DNA of 64,000 nt from Knoellia locipacati (GCF_007992835.1 NZ_BKBA01000003.1:372001-436000), one strand, 5' to 3'; positions 44,673 to 54,247 are shown, counted from the stretch's first letter. Translations and numbers: made by a program. Notes: generated by a model from the letters alone, not told the origin.

Positions 44673-46313
44673 TTGACTGACGGCGCACTCATCGTCCAGA
44701 GCGACAAGACGCTCCTCCTCGAGGTCGAGCACCCTCGGTCCGCGGAGGCACGACGGGCGATCGCACCGTTCGCCGAGCTCGAGCGGGCTCCCGAGCACAT
44801 CCACACCTACCGGATCACCCCGCTCGGGCTGTGGAACGCGCGGGCGGCGGGGCACGACGCCGAGCAGGTGGTCGACGCCCTCGTCACGCACAGCCGCTAC
44901 CCCGTGCCGCACGCGCTGCTCGTCGACGTCGCCGACACGATGGCGCGCTACGGCCGCCTCACGCTGACCAAGGACGGCGACGGGCGTCTCGTGCTGCGCA
45001 CCACCGACCGCGCCGTGCTCGCGGAGGTGCTGCGGCACAAGCGGATCAAGCCGCTCATCGGTGAGCGCCTCGACGAGGACACGGTCGTCGTCCACCCGAG
45101 CGAGCGCGGCCACCTCAAGCAGGAGCTGCTCAAGGTCGGGTGGCCGGCCGAGGACGAGGCCGGCTACGTCGACGGCGAGGCCCACGCCATCAGCCTCGAC
45201 CAGGGCGGGGGCTGGAGCCTGCGGCCCTACCAGGAGCAGGCGGTCGACGGCTTCTGGCACGGCGGCTCCGGCGTCGTCGTCCTCCCCTGCGGCGCGGGCA
45301 AGACGCTCGTCGGGGCGGCCGCGATGGCCAAGGCGTCGGCGACGACGCTCATCCTCGTCACCAACACCGTGTCCGCACGGCAGTGGAAGGACGAACTGCT
45401 CCGCCGGACCAGCCTCACCGAGGACGAGATCGGCGAGTACTCCGGCGCGCGCAAGGAGATCCGCCCGGTCACCATCGCGACCTACCAGGTGCTCACGACG
45501 CGTCGCAAGGGCGTCTACACGCACCTCGACCTGCTCGACGCCCGCGACTGGGGGCTCGTGGTCTACGACGAGGTGCACCTGCTGCCGGCGCCCATCTTCC
45601 GGATGACGGCCGACCTCCAGGCCCGTCGTCGGCTCGGCCTCACCGCCACCCTCGTGCGCGAGGACGGCCTCGAGTCCGACGTGTTCTCGCTCATCGGGCC
45701 CAAGCGGTTCGACGCGCCGTGGAAGGACATCGAGGCGCAGGGCTACATCGCACCGGCCGACTGCGTCGAGGTCCGGGTCTCGCTTCCCGACGGACAACGC
45801 ATGGCGTATGCCGTCGCGGAGCCCGAGGACCGGTACCGCCTCGCCTCCTGCTCGGACTCCAAGCTCCCGGTCGTCGAGAAGCTCGTCGCCCGCCACCGCG
45901 GCGAGCCGACGCTCGTCATCGGCCAGTACCTCGACCAGCTCGACGAGCTCGCCCAGCGGCTCGGGGCGGACGTCATCACTGGCGAGACGACGGTGACCGA
46001 GCGGCAGCGCCTCTACGACGCGTTCCGGACCGGCGCGATCAGCCTGCTCGTCGTCTCGAAGGTCGCGAACTTCTCGATCGACCTCCCCGAGGCCAGCGTG
46101 GCCATCCAGGTGTCGGGCACCTTCGGCTCGCGCCAGGAGGAGGCCCAGCGTCTCGGACGGGTGCTGCGACCCAAGGGCGACGGCCGGACCGCGCACTTCT
46201 ACACCGTCGTGGCGCGCGACACCGTCGACGCCGACTTCGCCGCCCACCGCCAGCGCTTCCTCGCCGAGCAGGGCTACGCCTACCGCATCATCGACGCCAC
46301 CGACCTCGACTGA
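44673..46313 (+). CDS. XPB/Rad25-type DNA repair helicase
   Basis: 546 aa from a TTG at 44673, with GAGG eight nt upstream; no ATG or GTG gives a complete N-terminus. Walker A is LPCGAGKTLVGAAAM (Lys210), the DExH box is VVYDEVHLLPAP (Asp299-His302), and the XPB-specific RED motif is LVREDGLESDVF. The C-terminal helicase motif is RQEEAQRLGRVLRPKGDGR. An N-terminal damage-recognition-like domain precedes it. XPB is a 3'-5' helicase of nucleotide excision repair in eukaryotes and archaea; actinobacteria are among the few bacteria to have it. Its partner gene lies 2 kb upstream. Confidence 0.93.
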   Translation: MTDGALIVQSDKTLLLEVEHPRSAEARRAIAPFAELERAPEHIHTYRITPLGLWNARAAGHDAEQVVDALVTHSRYPVPHALLVDVADTMARYGRLTLTKDGDGRLVLRTTDRAVLAEVLRHKRIKPLIGERLDEDTVVVHPSERGHLKQELLKVGWPAEDEAGYVDGEAHAISLDQGGGWSLRPYQEQAVDGFWHGGSGVVVLPCGAGKTLVGAAAMAKASATTLILVTNTVSARQWKDELLRRTSLTEDEIGEYSGARKEIRPVTIATYQVLTTRRKGVYTHLDLLDARDWGLVVYDEVHLLPAPIFRMTADLQARRRLGLTATLVREDGLESDVFSLIGPKRFDAPWKDIEAQGYIAPADCVEVRVSLPDGQRMAYAVAEPEDRYRLASCSDSKLPVVEKLVARHRGEPTLVIGQYLDQLDELAQRLGADVITGETTVTERQRLYDAFRTGAISLLVVSKVANFSIDLPEASVAIQVSGTFGSRQEEAQRLGRVLRPKGDGRTAHFYTVVARDTVDADFAAHRQRFLAEQGYAYRIIDATDLD

Positions 46314-46372
46314 CGGCAGGCGAGCGGACGGCATACCGGCTCTTGCGTGCGACGTGTGTGAGAGTGGCGCCC

Positions 46373-47005
46373 ATGACGCAGCCGCCGCAGGGCACCCCGA
46401 CCGAGCCCACCGCCCAGCCGACCCGCTTCCGGGTCCGCCAGAAGCTCACCCTCATGGTCAACCGCTACGAGATCCACGGCGTGGGTCCCGACGGCACCGA
46501 GGTCGGTCTCTGGGCCTTCGCCGAGCAGAAGCGGATGGCGTTCAAGGAGCAGGTGACGTTCTTCTCCGACGCGGGCAAGAGCCAGCCGGTCTTCGGGTTC
46601 AAGGCGCGCACCCGGATGGACCTCGGCGCGACCTACGACGTGACCGACGCTGCGGGAGCGCCGATCGGGCAGTTCCGCAAGGACTTCGGCAAGTCGCTGC
46701 TCCGCTCGACCTGGCACCTCACCGACGGCGCCGGCCGGACCTCGCTGGGTCAGGAGCGCAACCACACCATCGCCGTCGTGCGCCGCATCTGGGACTTCAT
46801 CCCGGTCATCGGCGACATCCCCGTGCCGTTCCTCTTTCACTTCGACTTCACGATGCCCGACGGCCAGGTCGTCCTGAGCAGCACGAAGAAGCCGGCGCTG
46901 CGCGACGTCTACGAGGTCGAGCTGCCGCCCGTCGACGGCCACGCGCTCGACTGGCGCATCGGTGCCGCCATGGCCGTCGCCCTCGACGCGCTGCAGTCGC
47001 GCTAG
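46373..47005 (+). CDS. LURP-one-related (LOR)/scramblase-fold protein
   Basis: 210 aa from the ATG at 46373. The tubby-like LOR fold is suggested by FRVRQKLTLMVNRYEIHGVG and QPVFGFKARTRMDLGATYDV, with a central helix region DFIPVIGDIPVPFLFHFDF. The last helix is ALDWRIGAAMAVALDALQ. Family members are small intracellular or membrane-associated proteins; the role is unknown. Two GGCATAC motifs flank the gene (46330 and 47031). Confidence 0.78.
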   Translation: MTQPPQGTPTEPTAQPTRFRVRQKLTLMVNRYEIHGVGPDGTEVGLWAFAEQKRMAFKEQVTFFSDAGKSQPVFGFKARTRMDLGATYDVTDAAGAPIGQFRKDFGKSLLRSTWHLTDGAGRTSLGQERNHTIAVVRRIWDFIPVIGDIPVPFLFHFDFTMPDGQVVLSSTKKPALRDVYEVELPPVDGHALDWRIGAAMAVALDALQSR

Positions 47006-47076
47006 CCACAGGCACGCAGGGCGAGGACACGGCATACATCCAGCCAACTCCCAGACAGGAGCGGGACACTGGACGG

Positions 47077-47790
47077 GTGAGCGCCAACCCAGCAACCCCC
47101 GAGGCCACGCTCCTCGTCGTCGAGGACGAGCCCAACATCCGCGAGCTGCTCGCGACCTCCCTGAGGTTCGCCGGCTTCGAGGTCGTCACGGCCGCCACCG
47201 GTGGTGAGGCCGTCAAGCTCGCCGAGGACCGGCACCCCGACCTCTGCGTCCTCGACGTCATGCTGCCCGACATGGACGGGTTCGCCGTGACCCGCAAGCT
47301 GCGCGAGTCCGGTCGACACGTGCCGATCGTCTTCGTCACGGCGCGCGACTCCGTCGACGACAAGATCAAGGGCCTCACCGTGGGCGGCGACGACTACGTC
47401 ACCAAGCCGTTCAGCCTCGAGGAGGTCGTCGCGCGCATCCGTGCGGTCCTGCGCCGCACCCGCGGCGAGGTCGACGACAGCGCGGCCCTGCGGTTCGAGG
47501 ACCTCGAGCTCGACGAGGACAGCCACGAGGTGCGCCGCGCCGGTCGGGTCATCGAGACGAGCCCGACCGAGTTCAAGCTGCTGCGCTACCTCATGCTCAA
47601 CCCCAACCGGGTGCTGTCCAAGGCGCAGATCCTCGACCACGTGTGGGAGTACGACTTCCGCGGCGAGAGCGGCATCGTCGAGTCCTACATCTCGTACCTG
47701 CGGCGCAAGATCGACACGGAGGGACTGCCCTCCCTCATCCACACCAAGCGTGGTGTGGGCTACGTGCTGCGCCTGCCGCCGCAGACCTGA
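47077..47790 (+). CDS. OmpR-family response regulator (MprA-like)
   Basis: 237 aa from the GTG at 47077. Receiver: acidic VVEDEPN, Asp60 in LCVLDVMLPDMDGF and Lys110 in GGDDYVTKPFSLEEVV. The DNA-binding winged helix is IETSPTEFKLLRYLMLNPNR...HTKRGVGYVLRLP. It overlaps the kinase gene by one base (TGATG). With the kinase and the HtrA protease it forms the order mprA-mprB-pepD of mycobacteria, an envelope-stress system. Autoregulation is likely but no direct repeat was identified. Confidence 0.94.
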   Translation: MSANPATPEATLLVVEDEPNIRELLATSLRFAGFEVVTAATGGEAVKLAEDRHPDLCVLDVMLPDMDGFAVTRKLRESGRHVPIVFVTARDSVDDKIKGLTVGGDDYVTKPFSLEEVVARIRAVLRRTRGEVDDSAALRFEDLELDEDSHEVRRAGRVIETSPTEFKLLRYLMLNPNRVLSKAQILDHVWEYDFRGESGIVESYISYLRRKIDTEGLPSLIHTKRGVGYVLRLPPQT

Positions 47791-49250
47791 TGTCGACGAC
47801 CGTCCCGTCCCAGGCCGTGGTGAGGCGGCTCGAGGCGATGCCACTGCGCGTGCGCCTCGTGGCCATCGTCCTCATCGTGCTCGCGGCGGCGCTGCTCGTG
47901 TCGAACCTCGCGACGGCCTACCTCATGCAGCGCGACCTCCTGGGGCGGGTCGACACGGAGCTCAAGGGTGTCGCCAAACCCGTTGCGACACAGGCGTTGA
48001 CGGATCTCACCAAGGGCGACGAGGACACCACCCCCACCAACTACGCGTTCGTCCTCTTCCCCGTGGACGGCGAGACGATGAGCGTCAACCCGACCACCGA
48101 GCGGATGCACCCCGAGGTCCCGCGGCTCGCTCTCACCGACGCGCGGGTGCGCAACGGCAAGCCGTTCACCGTGCAGTCGGTCGACGGCGAGATGGACTGG
48201 CGGTTCATCGCCGGCACCGTCGGCAAGAACGAGGCGACGTTCGCCGTCGGCGTCCCGCTGCGCTCGGTCAAGCAGACCGTGGCGCGACTCCTCGTGACCA
48301 CCGGCGCCCTGAGCGCCGTCGTGCTCGCCGCCTCGGCGCTGCTCGGGTGGTTCGCCGTCCGCCGCGCCTTCCGCCCGCTCACCCAGATCGAGGACACCGC
48401 GGCCGCCATCGCCGGTGGCGACCTCACCCGACGCATCCCGGTGCGGGCAGCCGATGACGAGGTCACCTCGCTCTCACGCAGTCTCAACGCCATGCTCGCC
48501 CAGATCGAGTCGTCGTTCGCCGTGCGCGAGGCCTCCGAGGACCGCATGCGCCAGTTCGTGGCCGACGCGAGCCACGAGCTGCGCACCCCCTTGGCCACCG
48601 TCCGCGGCTACGCCGAGCTCCACCGTCAGGGCGCCCTGTCGAAGCCGGAGGACACCCGCGCCGCGATGGAGCGCATCGAGTCCGAGTCGGGTCGCATGAG
48701 CGGTCTCGTCGAAGACCTGCTCACCCTGGCCCGGCTCGACGAGGAGCCCACCACGGCGATGGCCCAGGTCGACCTCACCGTCCTCGCCGCCGACGCGACC
48801 GCCGACGCCCGGGCCCGCGAGCCCGAGCGTCGCATCTCGCTCACCGGCCTCACCGGACCGGTCGACGCGACCGTGGTCTGGGGCTCCGAGTCGCGGCTCC
48901 GGCAGGTCGTCACCAACCTCGTCGCCAACGCCGTCCGGCACACCCCGGCGGGCACGCCGATCGAGCTGGCGGTGGGCGTCGACGGATCCGACGGAGTGCT
49001 CGAGGTCCGCGACCACGGAGACGGAATCCCTTCTGGCACAGCGCATCGCGTGTTCGAGCGCTTCTACCGTGCGGACCCCTCGCGGGGACGCACGGCCGGG
49101 GGCGGCAACGGCCTCGGGCTCGCCATCGTCGCCGCCATCGTCGCCGCGCACCGTGGCCGCGTGGGCGTGCAGGAGACCACCGGCGGGGGCGCGACGTTCG
49201 TCGTGCGGATACCCACAGGCGCCTCACAGGCCCGGCCCAGCGCCCCTTGA
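47790..49250 (+). CDS. Envelope-stress sensor histidine kinase (MprB-like)
   Basis: 486 aa. TM1 covers about residues 21-46 and TM2 about 166-190, with a ~120-residue extracytoplasmic sensor between them. HAMP follows (RRAFRPLTQIEDTAAAIAGG). The HisKA motif FVADASHELRTPLATVRG has His262, and the HATPase domain has NLVANAVRHTP, RDHGDGIPSG and GGNGLGLAIVAAIVAAH. In MprB the extracellular loop senses unfolded proteins and membrane stress and pairs with PepD. The same is inferred here because an HtrA-type gene follows by 47 nt. Confidence 0.93.
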   Translation: MSTTVPSQAVVRRLEAMPLRVRLVAIVLIVLAAALLVSNLATAYLMQRDLLGRVDTELKGVAKPVATQALTDLTKGDEDTTPTNYAFVLFPVDGETMSVNPTTERMHPEVPRLALTDARVRNGKPFTVQSVDGEMDWRFIAGTVGKNEATFAVGVPLRSVKQTVARLLVTTGALSAVVLAASALLGWFAVRRAFRPLTQIEDTAAAIAGGDLTRRIPVRAADDEVTSLSRSLNAMLAQIESSFAVREASEDRMRQFVADASHELRTPLATVRGYAELHRQGALSKPEDTRAAMERIESESGRMSGLVEDLLTLARLDEEPTTAMAQVDLTVLAADATADARAREPERRISLTGLTGPVDATVVWGSESRLRQVVTNLVANAVRHTPAGTPIELAVGVDGSDGVLEVRDHGDGIPSGTAHRVFERFYRADPSRGRTAGGGNGLGLAIVAAIVAAHRGRVGVQETTGGGATFVVRIPTGASQARPSAP

Positions 49251-49297
49251 GGTCGGGCCACTTGAGTGAGCAGTGCCAGCCCGACGAAGGAGACGCA

Positions 49298-50758
49298 ATG
49301 AGCGACCAGCAGCCCGGACCGACCGGACAGCAGACCGGCACGAACCCCGAGGCTCCGAAGGCTCCCGAGGCCCCCGCCTCGACCTCCGCCCCCATCCCCC
49401 CGCACCCCGGATACGGCAGTGCGACCACGCAGACGCTTCCGCAGCAGGCCACGCGCGAGCACCCCACCGGGGCGTACTCCTCGTCGCAGCACGGCCAGCC
49501 CGCGCCGACCACCTGGTACGGCGCCCACGAACCCGCAGGACCGGTCTTTCCCCCTCCGCCGGCCCCCGGGGCAGCGCCGCAGAGCCCCCAGCCCCAGCCG
49601 CGACAGCGGCGCCGGGTCGGCGAGCTCTTCGCGGTGGCTGCGCTGACCGCCGCACTCGCGTCGGGAGGCACCTATGCCGCGACCCAGCTGGGGTCGCCGG
49701 ACACGCAGACCGCCTCCGCTGCGTCGTCCTCCTCCAGCCTGGGTCGCGGCACCCAGACGGCTCCGGTGTCGCAGAGCAACCCCCAGGCCCCCAACTGGAC
49801 GGCCACCGCCGCGGCCGTGTCGCCGAGCGTCGTCGCGATCAAGACCGACAGCGGCGAGGGCTCCGGCGTCATCATCGACGGCTCGGGCCACGTCCTCACC
49901 AACAACCACGTCGTCGCTGGCGCCAAGCAGCTCACCGTGACGCTGTCGGACGGTCGCACGTTCAAGGGCAGGATCCAGGGCACCGACCCCTCCACCGACC
50001 TCGCGGTCGTCACCATCGAGGGTGCGCCCAAGGACCTCCAGCCGATCTCCCTCGGGGACTCCGACTCGCTCAAGGTCGGCGACCCGGTCATGGCCGTCGG
50101 CAACCCGCTGGGTCTCGCCGGCACGGTCACGACGGGCATCGTCAGCGCGCTCAACCGGCCCGTGACGACCGAGGCGGCGCAGGACGAGCAGCCGCAGCAG
50201 CAGAACCCGTTCGGCCAGCCCCAGCAGCAGCAGTCGAACGCCGACCCCGTCGTGACCAACGCGATCCAGACGTCGGCCGCGATCAACCCCGGCAACAGCG
50301 GCGGCGCCCTCGTCAACGCCAACGGCCAGCTCGTCGGCATCAACTCCTCGATCGCCTCGCTCGGCTCCTCCGGCTCCTCGCAGAGCGGGAACATCGGCAT
50401 CGGCTTCGCCATCCCGGTCAAGGAGGCGGCCTCCATCGCCGAGCAGCTCATCGCCGACGGCACCGCCGAGCACGCCTACCTCGGTGTCGCGCCGACCGAC
50501 GGCACGGCATCCGACGGCGACGCCACCCGCGCCGGCGCCCAGGTGCGCACCGTCTCCGAGAACACCCCGGCGCAGAAGGCCGGCCTCAAGTCGGGCGACG
50601 TCATCACCGCCGTCAACGGCGAGCGGGTCGACTCGGCCGAGTCGCTCGTGGCCCACATCCGCGAGTACTCCGTCGGCGACACCGTCAAGCTCACGGTCCT
50701 GCGCGACAACAAGAGCCAGGAGATCTCGGCGACCCTCGCCGCGGCCCCGGCCAGCTGA
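49298..50758 (+). CDS. HtrA/DegP-type serine protease with PDZ domain (PepD-like)
   Basis: 486 aa from the ATG at 49298 after GAAGGAGACGC. A ~105-residue Pro/Ala/Gln cytoplasmic region precedes one TM helix (residues ~110-127). The trypsin-like domain has catalytic His204 (LTNNHVVAG), Asp234 (DPSTDLAVVTI) and Ser334 (INPGNSGGALVN). A Gln/Pro-rich insertion (QPQQQNPFGQPQQQQ) lies near residue 300. The PDZ domain is the last ~100 residues (AYLGVAPTD...TPAQKAGLKSGDVITAV). It likely degrades or refolds damaged exported proteins and tunes the MprAB-like kinase. Confidence 0.94.
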   Translation: MSDQQPGPTGQQTGTNPEAPKAPEAPASTSAPIPPHPGYGSATTQTLPQQATREHPTGAYSSSQHGQPAPTTWYGAHEPAGPVFPPPPAPGAAPQSPQPQPRQRRRVGELFAVAALTAALASGGTYAATQLGSPDTQTASAASSSSSLGRGTQTAPVSQSNPQAPNWTATAAAVSPSVVAIKTDSGEGSGVIIDGSGHVLTNNHVVAGAKQLTVTLSDGRTFKGRIQGTDPSTDLAVVTIEGAPKDLQPISLGDSDSLKVGDPVMAVGNPLGLAGTVTTGIVSALNRPVTTEAAQDEQPQQQNPFGQPQQQQSNADPVVTNAIQTSAAINPGNSGGALVNANGQLVGINSSIASLGSSGSSQSGNIGIGFAIPVKEAASIAEQLIADGTAEHAYLGVAPTDGTASDGDATRAGAQVRTVSENTPAQKAGLKSGDVITAVNGERVDSAESLVAHIREYSVGDTVKLTVLRDNKSQEISATLAAAPAS

Positions 50759-50793
50759 CTCCGCACCAAAGAACCACCTCGAGAGGTGGACCG

Positions 50794-50828
50794 GTGAGTA
50801 CCCCGACTCATGGAGTCGGGGTACTCAC
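50794..50828. terminator. Perfect hairpin after the HtrA gene
   Basis: GTGAGTACCCCGACTC and its exact 16-nt complement flank the loop ATG. A smaller hairpin, CCACCTC-GA-GAGGTGG, is at 50774-50789. It ends the RR-HK-HtrA transcript and precedes the DUF2339 gene. Confidence 0.88.
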
Positions 50829-50845
50829 TGTTCCACGCTGTACCC

Positions 50846-52702
50846 ATGACCGATCAGCTGCAGGACGTGCGGCGCCTCGAGAACGAGTTCGCCGACGCGA
50901 TGAACCGGATGTATGCCGTGGGCAACGGGCTCGCCCGCATGCGCGCGGCTCTCGAGGTCCAGACCGCGACCTCGCCCGACACGTGGTCGGCGCACGCGCC
51001 CGCCGCCGCCCCGACGGCGCCCCGGCCTTCGCACGCGCCCGCCGCGGCCGCACCGGCTCCGGACAGCCGGGTCGCGCCCGTGACTCCCGTCCCGCCGGTG
51101 CCGGCCGCGGCTCCCGTGCCGTCGTGGTGGCAGCGCGAGGGTGCCGTGACACGTGTCCTCGCCCTGGCCGGCGCCGTCGTCACGCTCATCGGTGTCGCGC
51201 TGCTGCTCGCCCTCGCGATGCAGCAGGGCTGGTTCGTGCCCGAGCTCAGGGTCGCCCTGGGGGTCCTCCTCGCCGTCGGGCTCGTCGCCGCCGCGCACGT
51301 GGTCCGTGGTCGTGAGAGCCGGCTGGGCCGCTCCAGTGCCGCTCCCGTCGCCATCGCGGCCACCGGGTATGCCGCGGGCTACCTCGACGTCGTCGCCGTC
51401 ACCACGGTCTATGGCTGGGTCCCCCGCGTCGCCGGGCTGGCGATCGCGGCCGTGGTCGCGGTGAGCGGGCTGCTGCTGGCTCGTCGTTGGGACCGCCAGC
51501 TGCTCGCCGTCGTCACCGTCCTCGGTGCGAGCCTGCTCGCCCCTGTCGTCACCGAGGGGTTCGGCGACGACGTGTCGCTCTTCGTCGTCGTCCTGTCGGC
51601 AGCCGCCCTGCTCGTCCGGGGTGACCGTGGCTGGCCGATGCTCGCCATCGCTCGCACCCTGCCCGCGACCAGCCTGATCCTGGCGGGGATCGCCGTGGAC
51701 GCCGGCGACTCCGCACCGTCGCGCCTCGCGATCGTCGCGGCCGGCGCCCTCACCCTGCTTGCCGTCGTGGGGGCCGTCTCGGCCGCACGCCACGACCGCA
51801 CCGACCTCGTCGGCAGCGCCATCGTGGCCGTCTCGACGATCGCCCTCCTCACCGCCTTCGGTGTCCACGGCCAGACCCTGCGCACGACCGGCTTCGCACT
51901 CGTCGCCGTCGCCTTCGCCGTGGCCCTCGCCGTGTCGTCGCGCGGCCCGGTCGGGCCCGTTCCGACGCCGCTGGCCACGACCTTCGGTGCCATCTCCGGC
52001 CTCTCGGCCCTCCTCGCCGTCACGAGCGGCGCTCCCGAGCGCTGGGTGGTCTCCGGGATCCTCGTCACGGCCCTCGGGTATGCCGCGGCCGCCGTGACGA
52101 CGCGTTCTCGCGTCACGCTGTGGGTCGCGGCAGGGACCACCGTGGTGGCCTCGGTCGCCTACCTCACGCACCCCGCGGCCTACGTCGACCTCTGGTCGGC
52201 CCGGGACCACGACGCCGCGACGGCACTGCTCGACAGCGCCCTCGCCGGCGGGGTCGCCGCGCTCGGCGCCTGGGGTGTCGACGTCGTCCGGGGCATCCCG
52301 GCCCGCATCCGTCGTCTCACGAGGGTGGCCGCCCTCATCGCCGGTCTCGCCACGTCCGCCGTCGCCGTCATCTCCGTTGGCCTGCTCCTCGGTGAGGCGC
52401 TCGGGGCCACGTCCGCGGGCTTCCTCGCCGGACACGCCCTCGCCACGGTGATGTGGATGGTGACGTCGGCGTGGCTGCTGCTGCACGGCCTGCGCGCCGA
52501 GTCGCGCCGGGCCCTGTCGCTGCGGCTCGGGCTCGGGCTGGCGGCGGTGAGTGTCGCCAAGCTCTTCCTCTTCGACCTCGCGACCCTCGACGGGTTGTGG
52601 CGGGTCGTGGCGTTCATCGTCACGGGACTGCTCCTCCTCGCCAGCGGGACGGCATACGCGAGGGCCCTGGAGCGGACGCGGCTGCCGGAGGCGACCGCCT
52701 GA
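50846..52702 (+). CDS. DUF2339-like polytopic membrane protein
   Basis: 618 aa from the ATG at 50846; the frame also opens with an ATG at 50810, but that lies in the terminator loop. A coiled-coil-like N-terminus (LQDVRRLENEFADAMNRMYA) and a Pro/Ala linker are followed by around 17 hydrophobic segments in dense order from residue 105 onward. This is the organisation of the DUF2339 family, membrane proteins of unknown function. Three GTATGCC/GGCATAC motifs fall inside it or at its start. Confidence 0.8.
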   Translation: MTDQLQDVRRLENEFADAMNRMYAVGNGLARMRAALEVQTATSPDTWSAHAPAAAPTAPRPSHAPAAAAPAPDSRVAPVTPVPPVPAAAPVPSWWQREGAVTRVLALAGAVVTLIGVALLLALAMQQGWFVPELRVALGVLLAVGLVAAAHVVRGRESRLGRSSAAPVAIAATGYAAGYLDVVAVTTVYGWVPRVAGLAIAAVVAVSGLLLARRWDRQLLAVVTVLGASLLAPVVTEGFGDDVSLFVVVLSAAALLVRGDRGWPMLAIARTLPATSLILAGIAVDAGDSAPSRLAIVAAGALTLLAVVGAVSAARHDRTDLVGSAIVAVSTIALLTAFGVHGQTLRTTGFALVAVAFAVALAVSSRGPVGPVPTPLATTFGAISGLSALLAVTSGAPERWVVSGILVTALGYAAAAVTTRSRVTLWVAAGTTVVASVAYLTHPAAYVDLWSARDHDAATALLDSALAGGVAALGAWGVDVVRGIPARIRRLTRVAALIAGLATSAVAVISVGLLLGEALGATSAGFLAGHALATVMWMVTSAWLLLHGLRAESRRALSLRLGLGLAAVSVAKLFLFDLATLDGLWRVVAFIVTGLLLLASGTAYARALERTRLPEATA

Positions 52703-52714
52703 CAGACTGCCCGC

Positions 52715-53362
52715 ATGAAGCGGGACGAGCTGTGGGAGGAGGCTGCGCGAGTCGTCAGGGGTGACGTGCGCGGCCTCCTCTCCGTCCGTGAGGACCTCGA
52801 GCGGCGCTGGTCGCAGCCCCATCGCGGCTACCACGACCTGCGGCATCTCGACGAGGTCCTGCGTGCCCTCGCGGAGCTGCGGCCGTCGGCCATCGAGAAC
52901 GACCGGGACTGGGCCGGCGCCGTCCTCGCGGCGTGGTTCCACGACGCGGTCTACGACGTCGAGACGCCTGCCGACAACGAACGGCTCAGCTCGCAGCTGG
53001 CGCGAACAGCCCTGTCCGGCAGCGGTGTCGACCGTCGGGTCGTCGACCTGACCTGCTCGCTGGTCGAGGCGTCGCAGACCCACGAGGTGAGCGAGACGAC
53101 GGGGCCGCAGGCGGCGTTCCACGACGCCGACCTCTGGATCCTCGGCGCACCGACCGAGCGCTTCGACGGCTACTGCGACGACGTCCGGCGGGAGTACGCC
53201 TCCGTGCCGGACGACGCCTTCGCCACGGGGCGCAGCGCCATCCTCCGACCCTTCCTCGAGCGCGGGTCGGTCTATCGCACCGACCACGCCCGGCGCCGGT
53301 GGGAGGCGAGCGCCCGCGACAACCTCGGGCGCGAGCTCGACCGCCTCGCGCGACGGAGCTGA
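52715..53362 (+). CDS. HD-superfamily metal-dependent phosphohydrolase-like protein
   Basis: 215 aa. YHDLRHLDEVLRAL and the HD pair in LAAWFHDAVYDVETPADNE mark the predicted metal site of the COG4339 HD group. The rest is helical, with AAFHDADLWILGAPTE as an additional acidic/His motif. The substrate is unknown. It starts 12 nt after the DUF2339 gene and is probably co-transcribed. Confidence 0.85.
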   Translation: MKRDELWEEAARVVRGDVRGLLSVREDLERRWSQPHRGYHDLRHLDEVLRALAELRPSAIENDRDWAGAVLAAWFHDAVYDVETPADNERLSSQLARTALSGSGVDRRVVDLTCSLVEASQTHEVSETTGPQAAFHDADLWILGAPTERFDGYCDDVRREYASVPDDAFATGRSAILRPFLERGSVYRTDHARRRWEASARDNLGRELDRLARRS

Positions 53363-53386
53363 GGCCCCGCAGTCGGCTCAGGAGTG

Positions 53387-54121
53387 TCAGTGCCCCACGA
53401 CCGCGTCGGCGCCGGGAGCGACGAGCGGCCACCAGTGGCGCTCCCCCAGCTCGGCCTGCTGCGCCTCCGGCGCGAACCACGTCCCGACGACGACGTCGGT
53501 GACCGGCACGGTGAAGAGCGCGAAGCACGCGAACGGCACCGGCCACGGGTAGCCCGCATCGGGGGCGCGCACGACGTTGCGCACGTAGCCGAGCAGCTGG
53601 GCGCCCACCGCCCGGGTCCCGAGGTCCTCGCAGAGCAGGTGCAGGGCCTCACGGGCCGTCTCGCCCACCGCCACCTCACGGCTCGGGAGGTCCAGTCCCC
53701 CTCCGTCCGCGCGGTCGCCGAGGAGCAGGCTTCGTCGCTCACGGACCACGGCGCGCACGACGACGGTGTTGGGTGGCGGGTCGTCCTGGCGTGAGGCGAT
53801 GACGTCCGCCCGCCCGCCGGTCGGCAGCCACGGAGCATCGGGCGTGCTCATGACGACGCGTTCGTGCTTGCGCTTGGGGATGCGAAGTCCGCTGTGCTGC
53901 AGGCGCTTCAGCAGCTCACGCCCAGCGGTCGGCACGGCTCCCGCGGCCACGACAGCGTCGTAGCGCTCCTCCGGGACGTCGTAGTGGTCACCCTCGAACC
54001 CGCGACGGGGTATGCCGGCCCGCTCGGCGAAGGCGTGCAGCTCGTCGAACGAGGTGTCGCTCACGAGGTGCGACCAGAGCCGGCCGTGGGCCGGCCAGGC
54101 GGGAGGGTCGATGAGCAGCAC
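53387..54121 (-). CDS. DUF4031 protein fused to a degenerate Nudix-like domain
   Basis: 244 aa from the GTG at 54121 (LLIDPPAWPAHGRLWSHLVS follows); an upstream start at 54169 would add 16 residues with no homology feel. Residues ~1-90 are DUF4031 (SFDELHAFAERAGIPRR, GDHYDVPEERYDAVVAAGAV). The remainder looks like a Nudix fold, but the Nudix box is degenerate: EVAVGETAREALHLLCEDLG lacks the EExG ending, so hydrolase activity is doubtful. It is divergent from the WXG100 gene. Confidence 0.82.
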   Translation of the reverse strand: MLLIDPPAWPAHGRLWSHLVSDTSFDELHAFAERAGIPRRGFEGDHYDVPEERYDAVVAAGAVPTAGRELLKRLQHSGLRIPKRKHERVVMSTPDAPWLPTGGRADVIASRQDDPPPNTVVVRAVVRERRSLLLGDRADGGGLDLPSREVAVGETAREALHLLCEDLGTRAVGAQLLGYVRNVVRAPDAGYPWPVPFACFALFTVPVTDVVVGTWFAPEAQQAELGERHWWPLVAPGADAVVGH

Positions 54122-54247
54122 CCCGCGATCGTATGCCGCTCGCGGCCCCGGGCCTGTGGACAACTCCACGGCCGATCACGCCGAACTCCCTACGGTCGAA
54201 GCCACAGACCGCACCAGCCGGTGCGGGTCCGACAGAGGGGACCAGAC

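Noticed and set aside
50810-50845. Start of the DUF2339 protein at the ATG 50810
   Set aside because: That ATG is the loop of a perfect terminator hairpin; the ATG at 50846 starts the protein at its helical N-terminus.
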